Source of the DNA: Ceratotherium simum simum
Taxonomy: Eukaryota > Chordata > Mammalia > Perissodactyla > Rhinocerotidae
Assembly: GCF_000283155.1 (NCBI RefSeq)
Contig: NW_004454239.1
Coordinates: forward strand, 5,729,636 to 5,793,635
Length of the DNA stretch: 64,000 nucleotides
Reading direction: 5' to 3'
Positions 46,352 to 56,935 of this stretch are shown piece after piece; the stretch's first letter is position 1, and every line of letters begins with the position of its first letter. The notes below the pieces were generated by a model that saw only the letters and a program-made list of their open reading frames with translations, did not search any database and was not told the origin of the DNA. A program made the translations under genes and the position numbers.

Positions 46352-47586
46352 ATTTCTTTACAGAGATTTTTCTAATTTTTATTTGTTTCAAGAGAATGTA
46401 TAATTGCTTATTGAACCACATTTATGATAGTTGCTTTAAAATCCTTGTCAGTTAATTCCAACATCTGACTCATCTTAGTGTTGACATCTGTGAATTGTCT
46501 TTTTTTGTTCAAATTGTGATTTTTCTGGTTCTTGGTATGATGGGTGACTTTTGATTATACCTTTAATGTTTTGGCTATTATATTAGGAAACTCTGGATCC
46601 TATTTAAATTTTTCATTTTAGGAAGCAGTCACCTCATTTAGTTTTGGCATGCGGGTTCTGGCCTACTTTTCCGGGCTACAGATCCAATGACGGTCTAATT
46701 TTTAGAGCCTATGTGGTGTTATTTTGGTCTGCTTGGTTAATCTCCCCCAACAGTGGCTCCCATTGGTCCCTGCTGGTGCCGTTTGAATGGGAAGAAGCTT
46801 TCCCAGGCTGGGCCATCTGGTAACACTAGCTGGGAAAGGATCTTCCCCAGAGACAAAGAGCACCTCCCAGGATGGGTGATTGTGTGGCAGGTTCCTGCCT
46901 GTGGGGGATGGAGAGTGCTTCCTGGGTTGTATGATTATTGTGGCAGGATCCCCTTTGCCAGTGGCCCTCTGGCTTCTTGGTATCTCTGAGTGAGGGAGGG
47001 GAATCTCAGGTTCGCAGAGAAGGGGGTCACTTGTGATCTGGGGCTGCATGTTGTGGGGCGATCCCTCTTGCCAGTGCTCCTGGTTGCATGTGTTTCTTGA
47101 AGGGGGGTGGGGACAGAAGTCTCTGGCCTGGTGCCTCAGTTAATTTTTAATCTTTTCCTGCAGCTTGCCCCATGTATTGTGTGTATGAGGAGGGGCTGGT
47201 GCATGCTACTGAGTGAGGGCTCAGGTCACAGGGCACTGTCTTGCCTCTCTGTAGTGGGTCATCATGAACATCACCCCTCCTGCAGGCCAATGCTTGTCTA
47301 GAATGTTGTCTGACACATGGGCCGTGGGTAGGAAATGATTAGAGGCGACTCACTTGGCTTCTCCTCATGCAGTTCTCAACCAACGCTCTGCGGGTGCTCC
47401 AGGGCAGCCCTCCGCCCCCTGGCCCCAAGCTCGGAATATCCCTGGTGCCCCTGCATCATTTGCTGTGGTTCTTTTGTGAGTGTGTGTTTCCCTCTATCTA
47501 TCAGATCCCATCTTCCTTCTATATTTCAGGAAATTCTCATGCCTTCTGATCTACCAAGAATAGCCCTTCCTGTATCCAGTGCAGTT

Positions 47587-47637
47587 TATATATATAGATA
47601 GATAGATCATATATGTATCTATCTATCTATATATATG
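47587..47637. repeat. Palindromic (GATA)n/(TATC)n microsatellite
   Basis: A TA run and GATA repeats on the left (47588-47607) are the perfect 20-bp reverse complement of TATC repeats and a TA run on the right (47617-47636), around a 9-base centre 'catatatgt'. Confidence 0.95.
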
Positions 47638-47640
47638 ATT

Positions 47641-48049
47641 TCTAAGGATTTTGAGGGTGAAGTTTAGCTTATCATCTTCATCTAATCTGTTTTTATGATC
47701 TGTGTATTCTCAAATTTTCTAAAATAAATGTGCATTAATCATCATATTAACCATTAATATGATTAAAACCTTTTTTTGTCATGACTGTGTGAGCATTGTG
47801 CTGGGGGTAAGTGCTCAGAGGCCTCTTCTTGGGGAGATGCCTGGGGAGTGGAATGTGAGCTCTTTGGAGAAGGTCTTCTAGGCAGGGGAAGGCATCTCCA
47901 TCCTTCTGGGGTGCTAAGCTGGGGCCCCCAGCTGTAGAGCTGGGATGAGCTGCCACAAGGGCACATTCAACAGTGGAAGGTTGCTCCAAGTTCTTCTAGG
48001 AGGGGCGAATCCTTCCCCTTCTTCAAATTGCCAGTGTGTGCAAAATGCT
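47641..48049. other. Unique sequence, nothing recognised
   Basis: Mixed composition downstream of the L1 5' end. No repeat or exon identified. Confidence 0.4.
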
Positions 48050-48280
48050 AACACTACACATTTAAGTGACGTATAGATCAGAACAGAATCATAGCTTGAT
48101 GACATAAATTAAAGTAATTATATTCATTAGCATGATAAAAAATATGCAAACAAATGTTTATTAAATGCAACCATGTATCAACTCCAAAGGCTTTGGCGTT
48201 GTTTATGTCTTTGTTGCTCCAGCATTTCGTCAAAGGTGGCCTGTCAGGCTGAACTTAATTGACACTAACAGCAGTGGAGG
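48050..48280. promoter_or_regulatory. Candidate conserved non-coding element (unverified)
   Basis: A repeat-free AT-rich island in GC-richer DNA with 'aaagtaattatattcattag', POU-like 'aaatatgcaaac' and 'aacttaattgacac', plus retained CpGs ('aagtgacgtata', 'tttcgtcaaagg'). Confidence 0.3.
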
Positions 48281-49689
48281 GAGGGGAGCCGGCCCAGAAT
48301 ATCCCTGGGCCCTGCGAGCACCAGACGTTGGGGATTTGCTCCCAGGCCTTGCTGAGTCTTCCCAAGGCCGGCCCCAGGAAAGGACCTGGGAAGGGAACTA
48401 CAGGGCTCCTTGCATTTAACAGAGGGAGGGCTGCCCACCTCATCAGGATATTTGCACCAGGTGGGCCTGAGGATGCTCCCAGGAGGGTGTAGAGGCACTT
48501 TCTCTTATCAGCACCTGATTCAATACCTGCCACTAAAAGGGAGCCCGTTTCTGCAAGGTTGGAAGTGTCTTGCCAGTTGGTGGTGACTTTCTGGCAAGCG
48601 AAAGCGCTCACCTGTTCTGGAGCCCTGGAGACAGGAAATAGGTTCCTAATGGGGAGGCTGTTGTATGTTTGTGTTGGGTTCTTGCTGGGGAGCCTGGCAG
48701 GCTGCTCTGATGAGGCAGCTCATTTTTGCCAGAAAGCATGTGAATCGCACCCACAAGCACAGTCACGGCAAGAGCCAAGTTCCGTTGCTGTGACACTCAG
48801 GCACGTTGGGAGACTCATTTTGGCCTTGAGAGCTGATGTGTCACAGGTGTGCTGCTGTGCAAGGCTCCTGCCTGTGAGTGTACAGCCAGCAATTACTACC
48901 CGTGTTTACTGTACCTGGAGTGGTTGCTGAGATGGAGCTGGGCTGGGTACCACTGACTCGTCTGTTAGTCTGTCCATCCATCCAACATATGTAGTGTATA
49001 ATGCCAGGGGGGAAGTGAGAAATGTCAGGAGGGGTGGCGAAGGGGGTGAGGAGGAGGAGGGAGCAGGAGAGACAGCCCAGGGCTTTAGGCCAGAGCTGGC
49101 AATTACTCTCTCACACCATTTTCCTACCTCTGCCTTCGACTTCCAGTTCTAGGAAAACCACAGCCCCGGGCAGGGCAGGAGGATTTGGCGTGGCTCTAGC
49201 GGTTGACAGGCTGGGTTATCACTCAGTCTCATCCATTCTCTGTGATCCCAGTTTATCTCCTGGACAAAAGTGAGCTCTTCTTTTGAAGAGACGGCTTTAG
49301 AGACGGGCTTTATAGCAACATCGACTTCACAGGTGTCACTTATGCTTGTCCATCTGCCTTTTAAAGGAAATGAGATGCTTCAGAGAGCGAGGCTTCTTCT
49401 CTCAGGATCCACACCGTTCCTTCCCCTCATGAAGGAAGAGGAAAGTGGAGATGCTGGGGTTTCTGCGGGCAGTGCCAGTGTGGAGCGAGGAGAAGATGGT
49501 CTGGAGTCCCCAGGGCTGCCGTGCAGGGAGCAGGGAGAGCCCTGGGTGTCCCGTGGCTGCCGGGGGCACCTCGGGGCTGGCCACTGCCAACCCTCCGTTC
49601 TCCTCCCCTGAAAACGGGAGCCTGTGTCATTTATTTCCGTGAGATGGTTTATGCTGCGAGGGAGAGAACAGATGTTAAGAAAACAAAGG
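48281..49689. other. Unique GC-rich sequence, no gene recognised
   Basis: Several 60-120 residue frames overlap on both strands (for example at 48255-48611 and 49270-49720). None shows a domain. A G/A-rich tract lies at about 49035-49065. Confidence 0.4.
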
Positions 49690-50180
49690 AAGGCACACCA
49701 CTTTTGTTTCTGAGCCAATGGTGATCAATTCTGTATACTTTACTGCCTCGGCCATGTTTTGGGGATGGATATTTCAAGCCATTTCAATCAAAAGTGGTGC
49801 CACTCTAGGCTCTAAACAAAGGCCTAGATTTATTTTTTTTCTGGCAGCACAATCCTCAAAGATTACACTTGCTGCAACATTTTTAGCCACGTCAACATTC
49901 CTTAGGAAATACAAATATGGGCATTATTTCATGGAGATGGCACTGGGTAATATAATAAAATGGATTTATTTCATCTTAATTTATTTAAAATGTGCATAGA
50001 CAGAACTGGGATAAAATCCATGAGATGAAATATCTCGTTTGCATGAATATATTGAAAAATTCAGCCACCTTCTAAGCCAAAAAAAGAGGCAACTTTTTTT
50101 CATCCTCAGAATAATAAGAAGAATAGGTGTTCTTTTTAAAACAAGAAAATATAACCTTGACAAAGAGAAGTGATTCATGT
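49690..50180. promoter_or_regulatory. Candidate conserved non-coding element (unverified)
   Basis: AT-rich and repeat-free. Contains POU/octamer-like 'cgtttgcatgaatatattg', 'gccaatggtgatcaattc', 'cctcaaagattacacttg' (TCF/LEF-like 'tcaaag') and 'aaatacaaatatgggc'. No coding frame. Confidence 0.35.
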
Positions 50181-50629
50181 TGCACAGCCCCTGTGAAGGT
50201 GTGAGGGATGAGTGTAGACGGAGCGAGCGCTCCGGGCTGAGGCAGTGGGAGAGAGACGAGATCGTGGTTTTGCATGAAGGGGCTGGACCGGGCTGCAAGA
50301 CGGAGAGGCAGAGTGAGTGGTCTGGATTTCCTGAGGTCGTGGGCCAGGGTGCGGCTTCCGTCCCAGCTGCTCCCGCCTCCGGACTGTAAGTCTCCAAAGT
50401 GCCTAACAGTGGAGAATGTCAGAGGCCTGGGACTGGGGGGTGCACATCCTGCCTTTGGGGCTGCAGCATAGCATGCTCCTCACCATGCACCACCCCAGGG
50501 CTTCCGTGTCCAGGATGCACTGTGGACACTGCTCTCGTCCATGGGGCTCAGTCTGGGCCCCTGTGTAGCAGCTACATGACCCAGAAACCATTTACACTCT
50601 CTGACCTTTACCTGGGGCAGCAGAAGATA
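50181..50629. other. Unique sequence, nothing recognised
   Basis: GC-rich with overlapping short frames. Confidence 0.4.
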
Positions 50630-50870
50630 AAGGCTGAGTCAGATGGCATGGGTTCAAATCTGGGCTCTACCACCTTATGAGCTGTGTGATCTTGAGCAAC
50701 TTTCTTAACCTCTCTGGGCTCCAGTTTCCTCATTTGCAAAGTGAACTTGGTAAGGGAACCTACCACCAAGGATGCTACGAGGTTTACATGAAATGATCAT
50801 GACAAGTACTTAGATGGTGCCTGATTTATCCTCAGCGTCTAATGAATGTTAGTTAGAAAGTTTTCTTATT
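50630..50870 (+). repeat. MIR SINE, near complete
   Basis: 'tgggttcaaatctgggctct', 'gagctgtgtgatcttgagca', 'taacctctctgggctccagt', 'tttcctcatttgcaaagtg' and the 3' 'acatgaaatgatcatgacaa' follow MIR in full order. Confidence 0.92.
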
Positions 50871-51850
50871 GGTAGAATGTAGATAATCTCTTAATCTCAT
50901 AGGGTAGATTAGTAGCTACTATTATTATTTGATATTGATAGTATTATTGTTTGATGTTAATAACTGCTTTCAGTTTATTTCTTCTGTGCCTATAAACTTC
51001 TTGAGGGAAGAAAAGACAAATGCTTGCTGGCCGTGTTGGTTAGTGGGGTGAATGTTTTAGGTTTTCAGTGCCTGGGTGCCCTCCAGCGGAGGCTGAGTCT
51101 GCCCTGAGGACCGGTTCTTGTGTCGGCTAGGAGTGACCAGTGGCTGATGGCTGGTTGCTCCTGGGAACCCCAGACCTGGGTTTGCCCTTTGCCCTCCACC
51201 GCTGAGCATCTACTAGTCCTTAGACTGAAGCACTGAGGGGCAGGGACCACTATCTTCTGATAAATCGCACCGTGAATCACAAGCCTCAAGTCTTCTCTTT
51301 GAAGAACCTGGTCCACACTTTCCATTCCTCTTTCTCTTATTTTCCACTCTAGGCTGGGAGGAAAGCCAGGAGCAACGTCCTCAGCTTTTGAAAATTCAGT
51401 AAAGACCATAGATATTGGGCCCCCTCTGGACCCACATGTTAGCCAAAGCATTTGCAAAACAGAAATCAATGAAGGGAATTCCCACAGCTCAGGGTTGGGG
51501 TTGGGGGTGGTTGAGGAATGGTTGCAGGGTGGGTTGATTCAGGCTCTCAAGGAGTCCACAGTCCGGGGGGTCAGAGGGCCTGTGGCATGAGATCTCCCTG
51601 GCACCCACCTCCTCCCTCTGCTTCTCCAAATCCCACTGTGCCTGGGAGCTGCCCCACATCCTGCCTCCTAGGATGGGTTCGGCGCAGGTGCCTAAGCCCT
51701 GTCTTCAGGTGCCTGGGCTGGGCGTGAGCACTGCTGGCACAGGGTCCCTCCACCTCAGCCCCCTCGTTCAGGGTCAAGGGTGAAGCCAGTGGGTTTCCTG
51801 GAGTGCGTGACCCCGATCCACTGTTTACTTTAACACTGCTCCCACTTTAA
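50871..51850. other. Unique sequence, nothing recognised
   Basis: AT-rich to about 51060, with a weak L2-tail-like piece ('ctataaacttcttgagggaa'), then GC-rich. No exon recognised. Confidence 0.4.
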
Positions 51851-52200
51851 CGCTGCTCAGTGGGACGTGGCCGCGCGCCTTGGAGACCCTGGCTGGTGAG
51901 CCGGAGGCCGGGACCAGCAGATAAACGGGGCGTCTGAGCCTGGCCCCACGTCCCCTCTAACAGTGTGAAGCCCAGTTCTACGGGGTGTCATCCTCGAGTC
52001 CCGGGGACTGCCGGGCACTGAGCTTCCTCTTTCTCCCAAGACCACGGAGGAGAAGGTCAAGCGCCTGTCTCCGCCACTAAGGAGCTGCCCAGAGGGCTGC
52101 TGCCATCCTCGCTCTCCCCGGCTCACTGAAGCAAACCCAGGGGGGATTCGACGGGGGTCCCCTGACGGGAGGCCGGGGCCAGTATCCCCCGGGCAGGCCC
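51851..52200. promoter_or_regulatory. CpG-rich patch (weak CpG island candidate)
   Basis: A hand count gives about 24 CpGs in 360 bp with GC near 60 percent or more, an observed/expected ratio of roughly 0.65-0.7. It is not part of a recognised repeat except at its end, where a MIR begins. It could be a small CpG island of an unannotated transcript or simply GC-rich DNA. Confidence 0.4.
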
Positions 52201-52330
52201 TATTAGGCTCACAGAGTCATCCTGGCCAGCATCCTGAGTGTGCACAGGGAAACCGAGGCCAAGAGAGGGGGCAGCCTTGCCCACAGCCTCACGACCAGTT
52301 AGCGGCAGAACCTTCCAGTCCGCCGGGGGT
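52201..52330 (-). repeat. MIR SINE relic, antisense
   Basis: 'cacagggaaaccgaggccaa', 'cttgcccacagcctcacgac' and 'cagttagcggcagaacctt' correspond to antisense MIR ('gaaactgaggc...ttgcccaaggtcac...agtaagtggcagag'). Confidence 0.7.
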
Positions 52331-53529
52331 AGAAACCAGCAACACCAAGAGCAAAGGCCAGAGTTGTTTTTTTTTTCTAAATAGTGTAAACGTTTCCTAC
52401 AGTTTTAAGAATTATTACGCACAGAATGTTTGGTCTTCGATCATTCTGTCTTCCCCAGGTCAGGACTTGTGCTTTGAGGAGAGGAGTCAGCTCTTGCTAG
52501 AGTGGAGCTGGGCCCCTCGGCGCCTTCCCCCACCAAAGTCAAATGCAGAAAGGACGGAAAGCCCTTTGTTTGTCCTGCTGCCCCCCCACACTGCTTCTGC
52601 CTCCACTGCCTCAGGGGAGACCGTAGTCAAGAGGCAGAGAAAATAAGAAAAGCTTATGTTGGCCTTGGCACCGCTCAGGGCCCAGGCAATTTGTGGAAGG
52701 TCTAGGGGATGTTTCTGACGGCGAGTGATGTTCGTTTTGGCTGGGGTGAACTCCAGCGTCCAGGCAGGTGCACTGCACTGAGGACCGTTTGGTCCTGTTG
52801 GGCCCAGTTGGGTGGAATTCCAGGCCCTTCTCCTCACCCAGGAGCGTGAGGCTCCAACCCTCTTCCCAGGGGCTTCTCTTGAAGGCTGGGCTTTGTGGCA
52901 AAGGCATGGTGAGGGGGGAGGGTGCAGACAGTGGGAAAGAGGCCAGAGCAAAGAGCTGGCCTGCTGGGACCATGTTGGCTGAGAAGGGAGACCAGGAAGG
53001 ACACCTGCGCCAGGTGACGATGCTAGCGCAGCTCCACATGCTTGGAGTTTCCGTTGCGGGGGACCTTGACCCCGGCTGACCCGTCACCATCCTCTCCTCT
53101 TCCTGTCCCAGGTGTGCTATCAGCTACAGGACTCAAAGCAGGGGTCTGGCCGCCTGGTTCTGTTTGTCGAGTGACTCTAATACAGCAAGGCCCCGATCAC
53201 CTGCGTTGGTGCCCCCGGCAAACCTTCCGTTAACGTCTCTGCTGATGTTTTCCTGTCGAGGTGAGACCTGAGTGGGTCTGGAGGCCAGGCCGGGCCACCT
53301 TCATGGAGTGCTTTATGGAACAGAAGGTCCAGCCGGCCTGGTGTGTCCAGGGTTCTGGATGTGAATTCCACGCGGGTGCACCTCAGGGGCTTGGGGTGAG
53401 TGCTGCTAATTGGAAGCCTGCTGCTTTGACCTTGGGGGGCAAGGAGTGAGGGATGCTCCCCGGATATGAGAAATCACAGCGGTTCAGTTCTAATCAGAGC
53501 AGCTCGTGGGCTCAGTCTGGTGTGCGCTG
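52331..53529. other. Unique sequence, no gene recognised
   Basis: Opposing frames of 154 and 159 residues (-, 52487-53090) and 103 residues (+, 52768-53079) overlap. None has a domain or splice context that I recognise. Confidence 0.4.
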
Positions 53530-53705
53530 AGCCGGGACGTAGACTGGGTGACCACATAATTTATCCTCCAAAACAGGACATTTTTGAGAGAGAAAAGAGA
53601 TGTGACATAATTTTGAGAGTGGGATGGGGCATATTGACAATTAAACGGGGACTGTTCCCATCAAACTGGGACACAAGGTCGTCTGGGGAATAGACAATTT
53701 GGGCA
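53530..53705. repeat. Old DNA-transposon-like relic
   Basis: 'gactgggtgaccacataatt', 'tatcctccaaaacaggacat', 'cggggactgttcccatcaaa' and 'ctgggacacaaggtcgtctg' resemble a mammalian MER element with 'ggtgaccata ... ccgggac' style ends. Family not confirmed. Confidence 0.45.
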
Positions 53706-53984
53706 CAGCTCAATTGTTAATGTGATCACTTCTGCTGCCCGTGTCTTAGGATTTTTCGGATTCTGGTGCCAGCATTAGTGTGGAGGGCCTGTGCAAGCAT
53801 ACCTGGGTCTACAGGGGGTTTACACCGTCTCTGATCCCCTGGCCAATGGCTTGTTCCGGGCTGTGGATCTAGGGGTCCTGTTACATTGGCTGTGTCCACG
53901 CGGGCCAAGTGGTGAGCTGGGAACGGTGCTGGATTATTCTTGATTTGCTTCCCTTTGACTGAGTGCCTCAAGGGTGGGGTTTCT

Positions 53985-54215
53985 GTCCCATCCTGCAGTG
54001 CATGGGGGTGGGGTCAGGTACCCCTGGGTTTTTATCCCAGCTATACCGTTTACTAAGTGTGACACAGATCAAGTTCCTTATCTGTGCCTCAGTTTCTCAG
54101 CCATTCAATGGGAATACGAACGGACTTAGAAGGTGTGGGAGGACTGTTGCCGTAACTGTAACATGTGGGTGTGCTTGGCACGTGATACCTACTCAATTAT
54201 TATTTAGGGTACTGC
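53985..54215 (+). repeat. MIR SINE relic
   Basis: 'tgggtttttatcccagctat', 'gatcaagttccttatctgtg', 'cctcagtttctcagccattc', 'aatgggaatacgaacg' and 'gtgcttggcacgtgatacct' follow MIR order to its 3' end. Confidence 0.85.
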
Positions 54216-54545
54216 CTTATTTCTAGAAGATGTAGCTCCATTTTAGTACTTAAAGAGAATACAACTTCATAGTATTTGTTTTACTTTATATTTAATTTAG
54301 AAAAATTTTGGGTAGTTAGAAAAATGCATGATGTATTATGCATATAGTAATACATATATAATTAACCAAAAACGAGAATAAATTATCCATGTATTTGAGT
54401 GCATGGCCAAATTTTTTACTGATAGGTCTATGTGATCAGAAAAAGTTTGGGGACCTCCTTCTCAATTAGGACAGGACCACCCATCTGGATAACAACACCC
54501 AACGTAACAAAAGTAGAGACACTCAGGGAACATGAGGAAGTTGTT
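54216..54545. other. AT-rich sequence, possible DNA-transposon remnant
   Basis: No confident assignment. 'gtgatcagaaaaagtttggg' near 54432 resembles the end of an old DNA transposon. Confidence 0.35.
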
Positions 54546-54790
54546 TCGTTTCATTCATTCCTTCATTCATTCACTCAAGAGATCTTTATTGAGCACCTAT
54601 CCCAAGCAGGTGGGATACATTAATGAAGGAGATAATAAATTATATGGTATGTTGGAAGGTGTGAGTGCTGTTTGAAAGCAGCAGAGTGAGAGGAGCCGGA
54701 GGAGTGGTAGTGTGCAAGTTAAAATTGGGCAGTCAACGTGAGCCTCCTTGAAAAAAATGACATTTGAGCAACGACTTGCAGGAGGTAAAG
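54546..54790 (-). repeat. L2 LINE 3' end, antisense
   Basis: A TTCA/TTCC run is followed by 'tctttattgagcacctatcc', 'caagcaggtgggatacatta', 'tgagcctccttgaaaaaaat' and 'gacatttgagcaacgacttg', the antisense L2 order. Confidence 0.8.
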
Positions 54791-55644
54791 GGCTTGTGTC
54801 TCTCCCACCCCAGAGCTGTCTCTTTTCTTGAGTCTTGTTTCTGTTCCCAGATCCAAATCTACACTCCCCCTGAAATCTCTCTAACTTTTGTGAGTTGGAG
54901 CAGACTTCGTGAGTGTGTCAGCACACCTAGAATAGCAGCATGTGCTAGTAGCACAAAACAGACTTTAATTAGCATGAAATATTTTCTAGTTAAAAAAGGA
55001 AAAATGACAATCCAACAAAACCCTTTGATCTGGTCTTGTGAGCACTGGATTTGGACAGGGAGCAGCATGGTGAGTGATGCGGGTAGAGGTCGGGTCCCGA
55101 GTTTGGAACCTGGTGGCGTGTAGAGTGACATCCACCTTCATGATGACGTGACTTGTTAGCAAAAAGAGGGCAAGGTTGACCTGAGTTTGTGGAAGCATTT
55201 TTGAGGAGTTCATGTTCTTCTCCCCTATATTTGTCCCAGAGGTGACAAACGTTGCATGGTGTGGCCTGTAGGCAACCAGTTTCAACATGCCCAGCTGTAA
55301 TGTCTGTGCTGACGGTCTGGAGGGAGCTGGGACTCTGCACACATTCACTCTGTGGACAGAGAGGAGCTTGGGGCTTAATCTGGAGAGTTTACGTTTACTT
55401 TCTAGCCCCTTCCGCTAAGTGGGCTTTTAAAACCCATTCCATCTGCTTTCTGAGGTTATCGTGGAGATCAAACGTGATGGAGGCTTTGTAACATGCAAGT
55501 CAGCATTATTAGCTGTTTCTCTAGTGGCCATGTTCGCCCACGCTCCTCTCTAGGCTCTATGTCTTGTCCATCCTCCTCCCACCTCCTCGGCTACACGGGG
55601 CTGCACCAGGACCTTGCTTTGTCCCTGGCTGAGAAGGTAGAAAC
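54791..55644. other. Unique sequence, nothing recognised
   Basis: Opposing frames of 116-120 residues at 54764-55348 look incidental. About 54900-55010 is AT-rich and repeat-free ('gactttaattagcatgaaat') but short. Confidence 0.4.
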
Positions 55645-56124
55645 CACAGGTCACAAATGCCCTCCTCTTTCCGCCTCCAGCCCTCTATAAAACTACCTGC
55701 TCAGGTAAGCCCTCCTCTCTCTGTCTCCTTCCCCTGCTCTCTAAACTTCTCAAGGACTCCGCTCATTCACAGTCACTCAGCTCCTCTCTCCTGCGTTTCT
55801 CACCTCTCCGGACTGGAGGTTCCAGGAGAGTTCCTGAATAGGCAGTAATATTTCCCATAGTTTTTAAAGGGTCATTCTTGATCTCATATCTCCTCCAGTC
55901 ATTTCCTTATTTCTTGTCCCCTTAAAAGGAGTAGAAGCCGATAAAAGCTTACAAAGAATCATCTACACGTATCTTTACTTCCCAGCCTCCTTTTTTAAGT
56001 CCTAGGGACTGGCTTCTGTTCCTTCCCTCTTGGTAGCCACCATGTTGCCATACTTGGAAACTTGTCAGTTGTTCTCTTCCAGTCTCATCTCTCTCTCTCT
56101 ACATCAACACAGCTGACCTCTCTT
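55645..56124 (+). repeat. L2 LINE host element, segment 1
   Basis: 'caaatgccctcctctttccg', 'cctgctctctaaacttctca', 'agaatcatctacacgtatct' and 'actggcttctgttccttccc' follow L2 ORF2 in sense order ahead of the RT region. The ORF is decayed. An ERE was later inserted at 56125. Confidence 0.6.
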
Positions 56125-56465
56125 TTTTTTTTTTTTTTTTAAATTCTCATTTTTTTCAAGACTTTATTATTATTATTTTTTTTGTGAGGAAGATCAGCCC
56201 TGAGCTAACATCCATGTAATCCTCTTTTTTTTTGCTGAGCAAGACTGGCCCTGAGCTAACATCTATTGCCAATCCTGCTCTTTTTTCTCCCCAAAGCCCC
56301 AGTAGATAGTTGTATGTCATAGTTGCACATCCTTCTGGTTGCTGTATGTGCGACGCCGCCTCAGCATGGCCGGAGAAGTGGTGCGTCGGTGCGCGCCCGG
56401 GTTACGGACCCGGGCCACCAGTAGTGGAGCGCGCGCACTTAACCACTAAGCCACGGGGCCAGCCC
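56125..56465 (-). repeat. ERE-type SINE (long form), antisense
   Basis: Read on the - strand: 'ggggctggccccgtggctta', a modified box B ('ggtccgtaaccc'), 'gctgaggcggcgtcgcacat', 'acaactatctactggggctt', two tail monomers and a long A-rich tail (T run at 56123-56140 on +). The 8-bp repeat 'cctctctt' at 56117-56124 and 56466-56473 is the probable target-site duplication. Confidence 0.93.
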
Positions 56466-56473
56466 CCTCTCTT

Positions 56474-56935
56474 CCCTTTATAACCCCCTTTTCTCCCTCC
56501 AGATGGCACCTCTGCCTCCCTCTCTTACTAAAGTTCCTCTTCATCTCTGTCTTTTCCTGCCTCCTTTGCTGGTGTGTCTTCTTTGACCAGTCACTAAATG
56601 TTGGAATTTCTCAGGAACTTAATATTGGGTCCTCTTCTCTTCTGCATTGTTGTCCCAGCTGATCTCATTTGTATCCTTGGTTTTAAAATCTTTTTATGTA
56701 TAAACAGCTATACATTTCTTATCTCCAGCTAAGATCTCCCATCTGAGCTCTGGACTCTCATCTTCAACTTCTTCCCTGGAAACTCCCTTTAGACTCTTGG
56801 GCCTCTCAATGTAACATGTCCAATATTTACACTCTTAATCTTTCTCCCCAAATACTTTCCCCCAGTCTGCCCCACCTCAGAAAGTGGCACCTGTACCCAC
56901 CTCATTGTTCAATCCCCAAACTTGGTTGCTATCTT
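56474..56935 (+). repeat. L2 LINE host element, segment 2
   Basis: 'gtcactaaatgttggaattt', 'cttaatattgggtcctcttc' (the VPQGSxLGPLLF-like RT motif, decayed), 'tctcaatgtaacatgtccaa' and 'cccagtctgccccacctcag' continue L2 ORF2. Cut by an L1 at about 56936. Confidence 0.75.

Larger units (their letters stand above)
40626..47580 (-). mobile_element. Near-full-length old LINE-1, antisense
   Basis: The 3' end lies at 40626 ('ttttt...aatctgagataattgtag', an L1MB-like 3'UTR). Antisense ORF2 then runs continuously: C-terminal region 40900-41700, post-RT 41700-42520, RT 42650-43200, and endonuclease to about 44820. It continues through upstream sequence into a GC-rich 5' region (46650 to about 47580; 'catttagttttggcatgcgg', 'gttctggcctacttttccgg') typical of an L1M 5'UTR. 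Only a 407-bp SINE (45945-46351) interrupts it. All frames are decayed, so it cannot move, but the layout is close to full length. The exact 5' end is uncertain. Confidence 0.75.
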
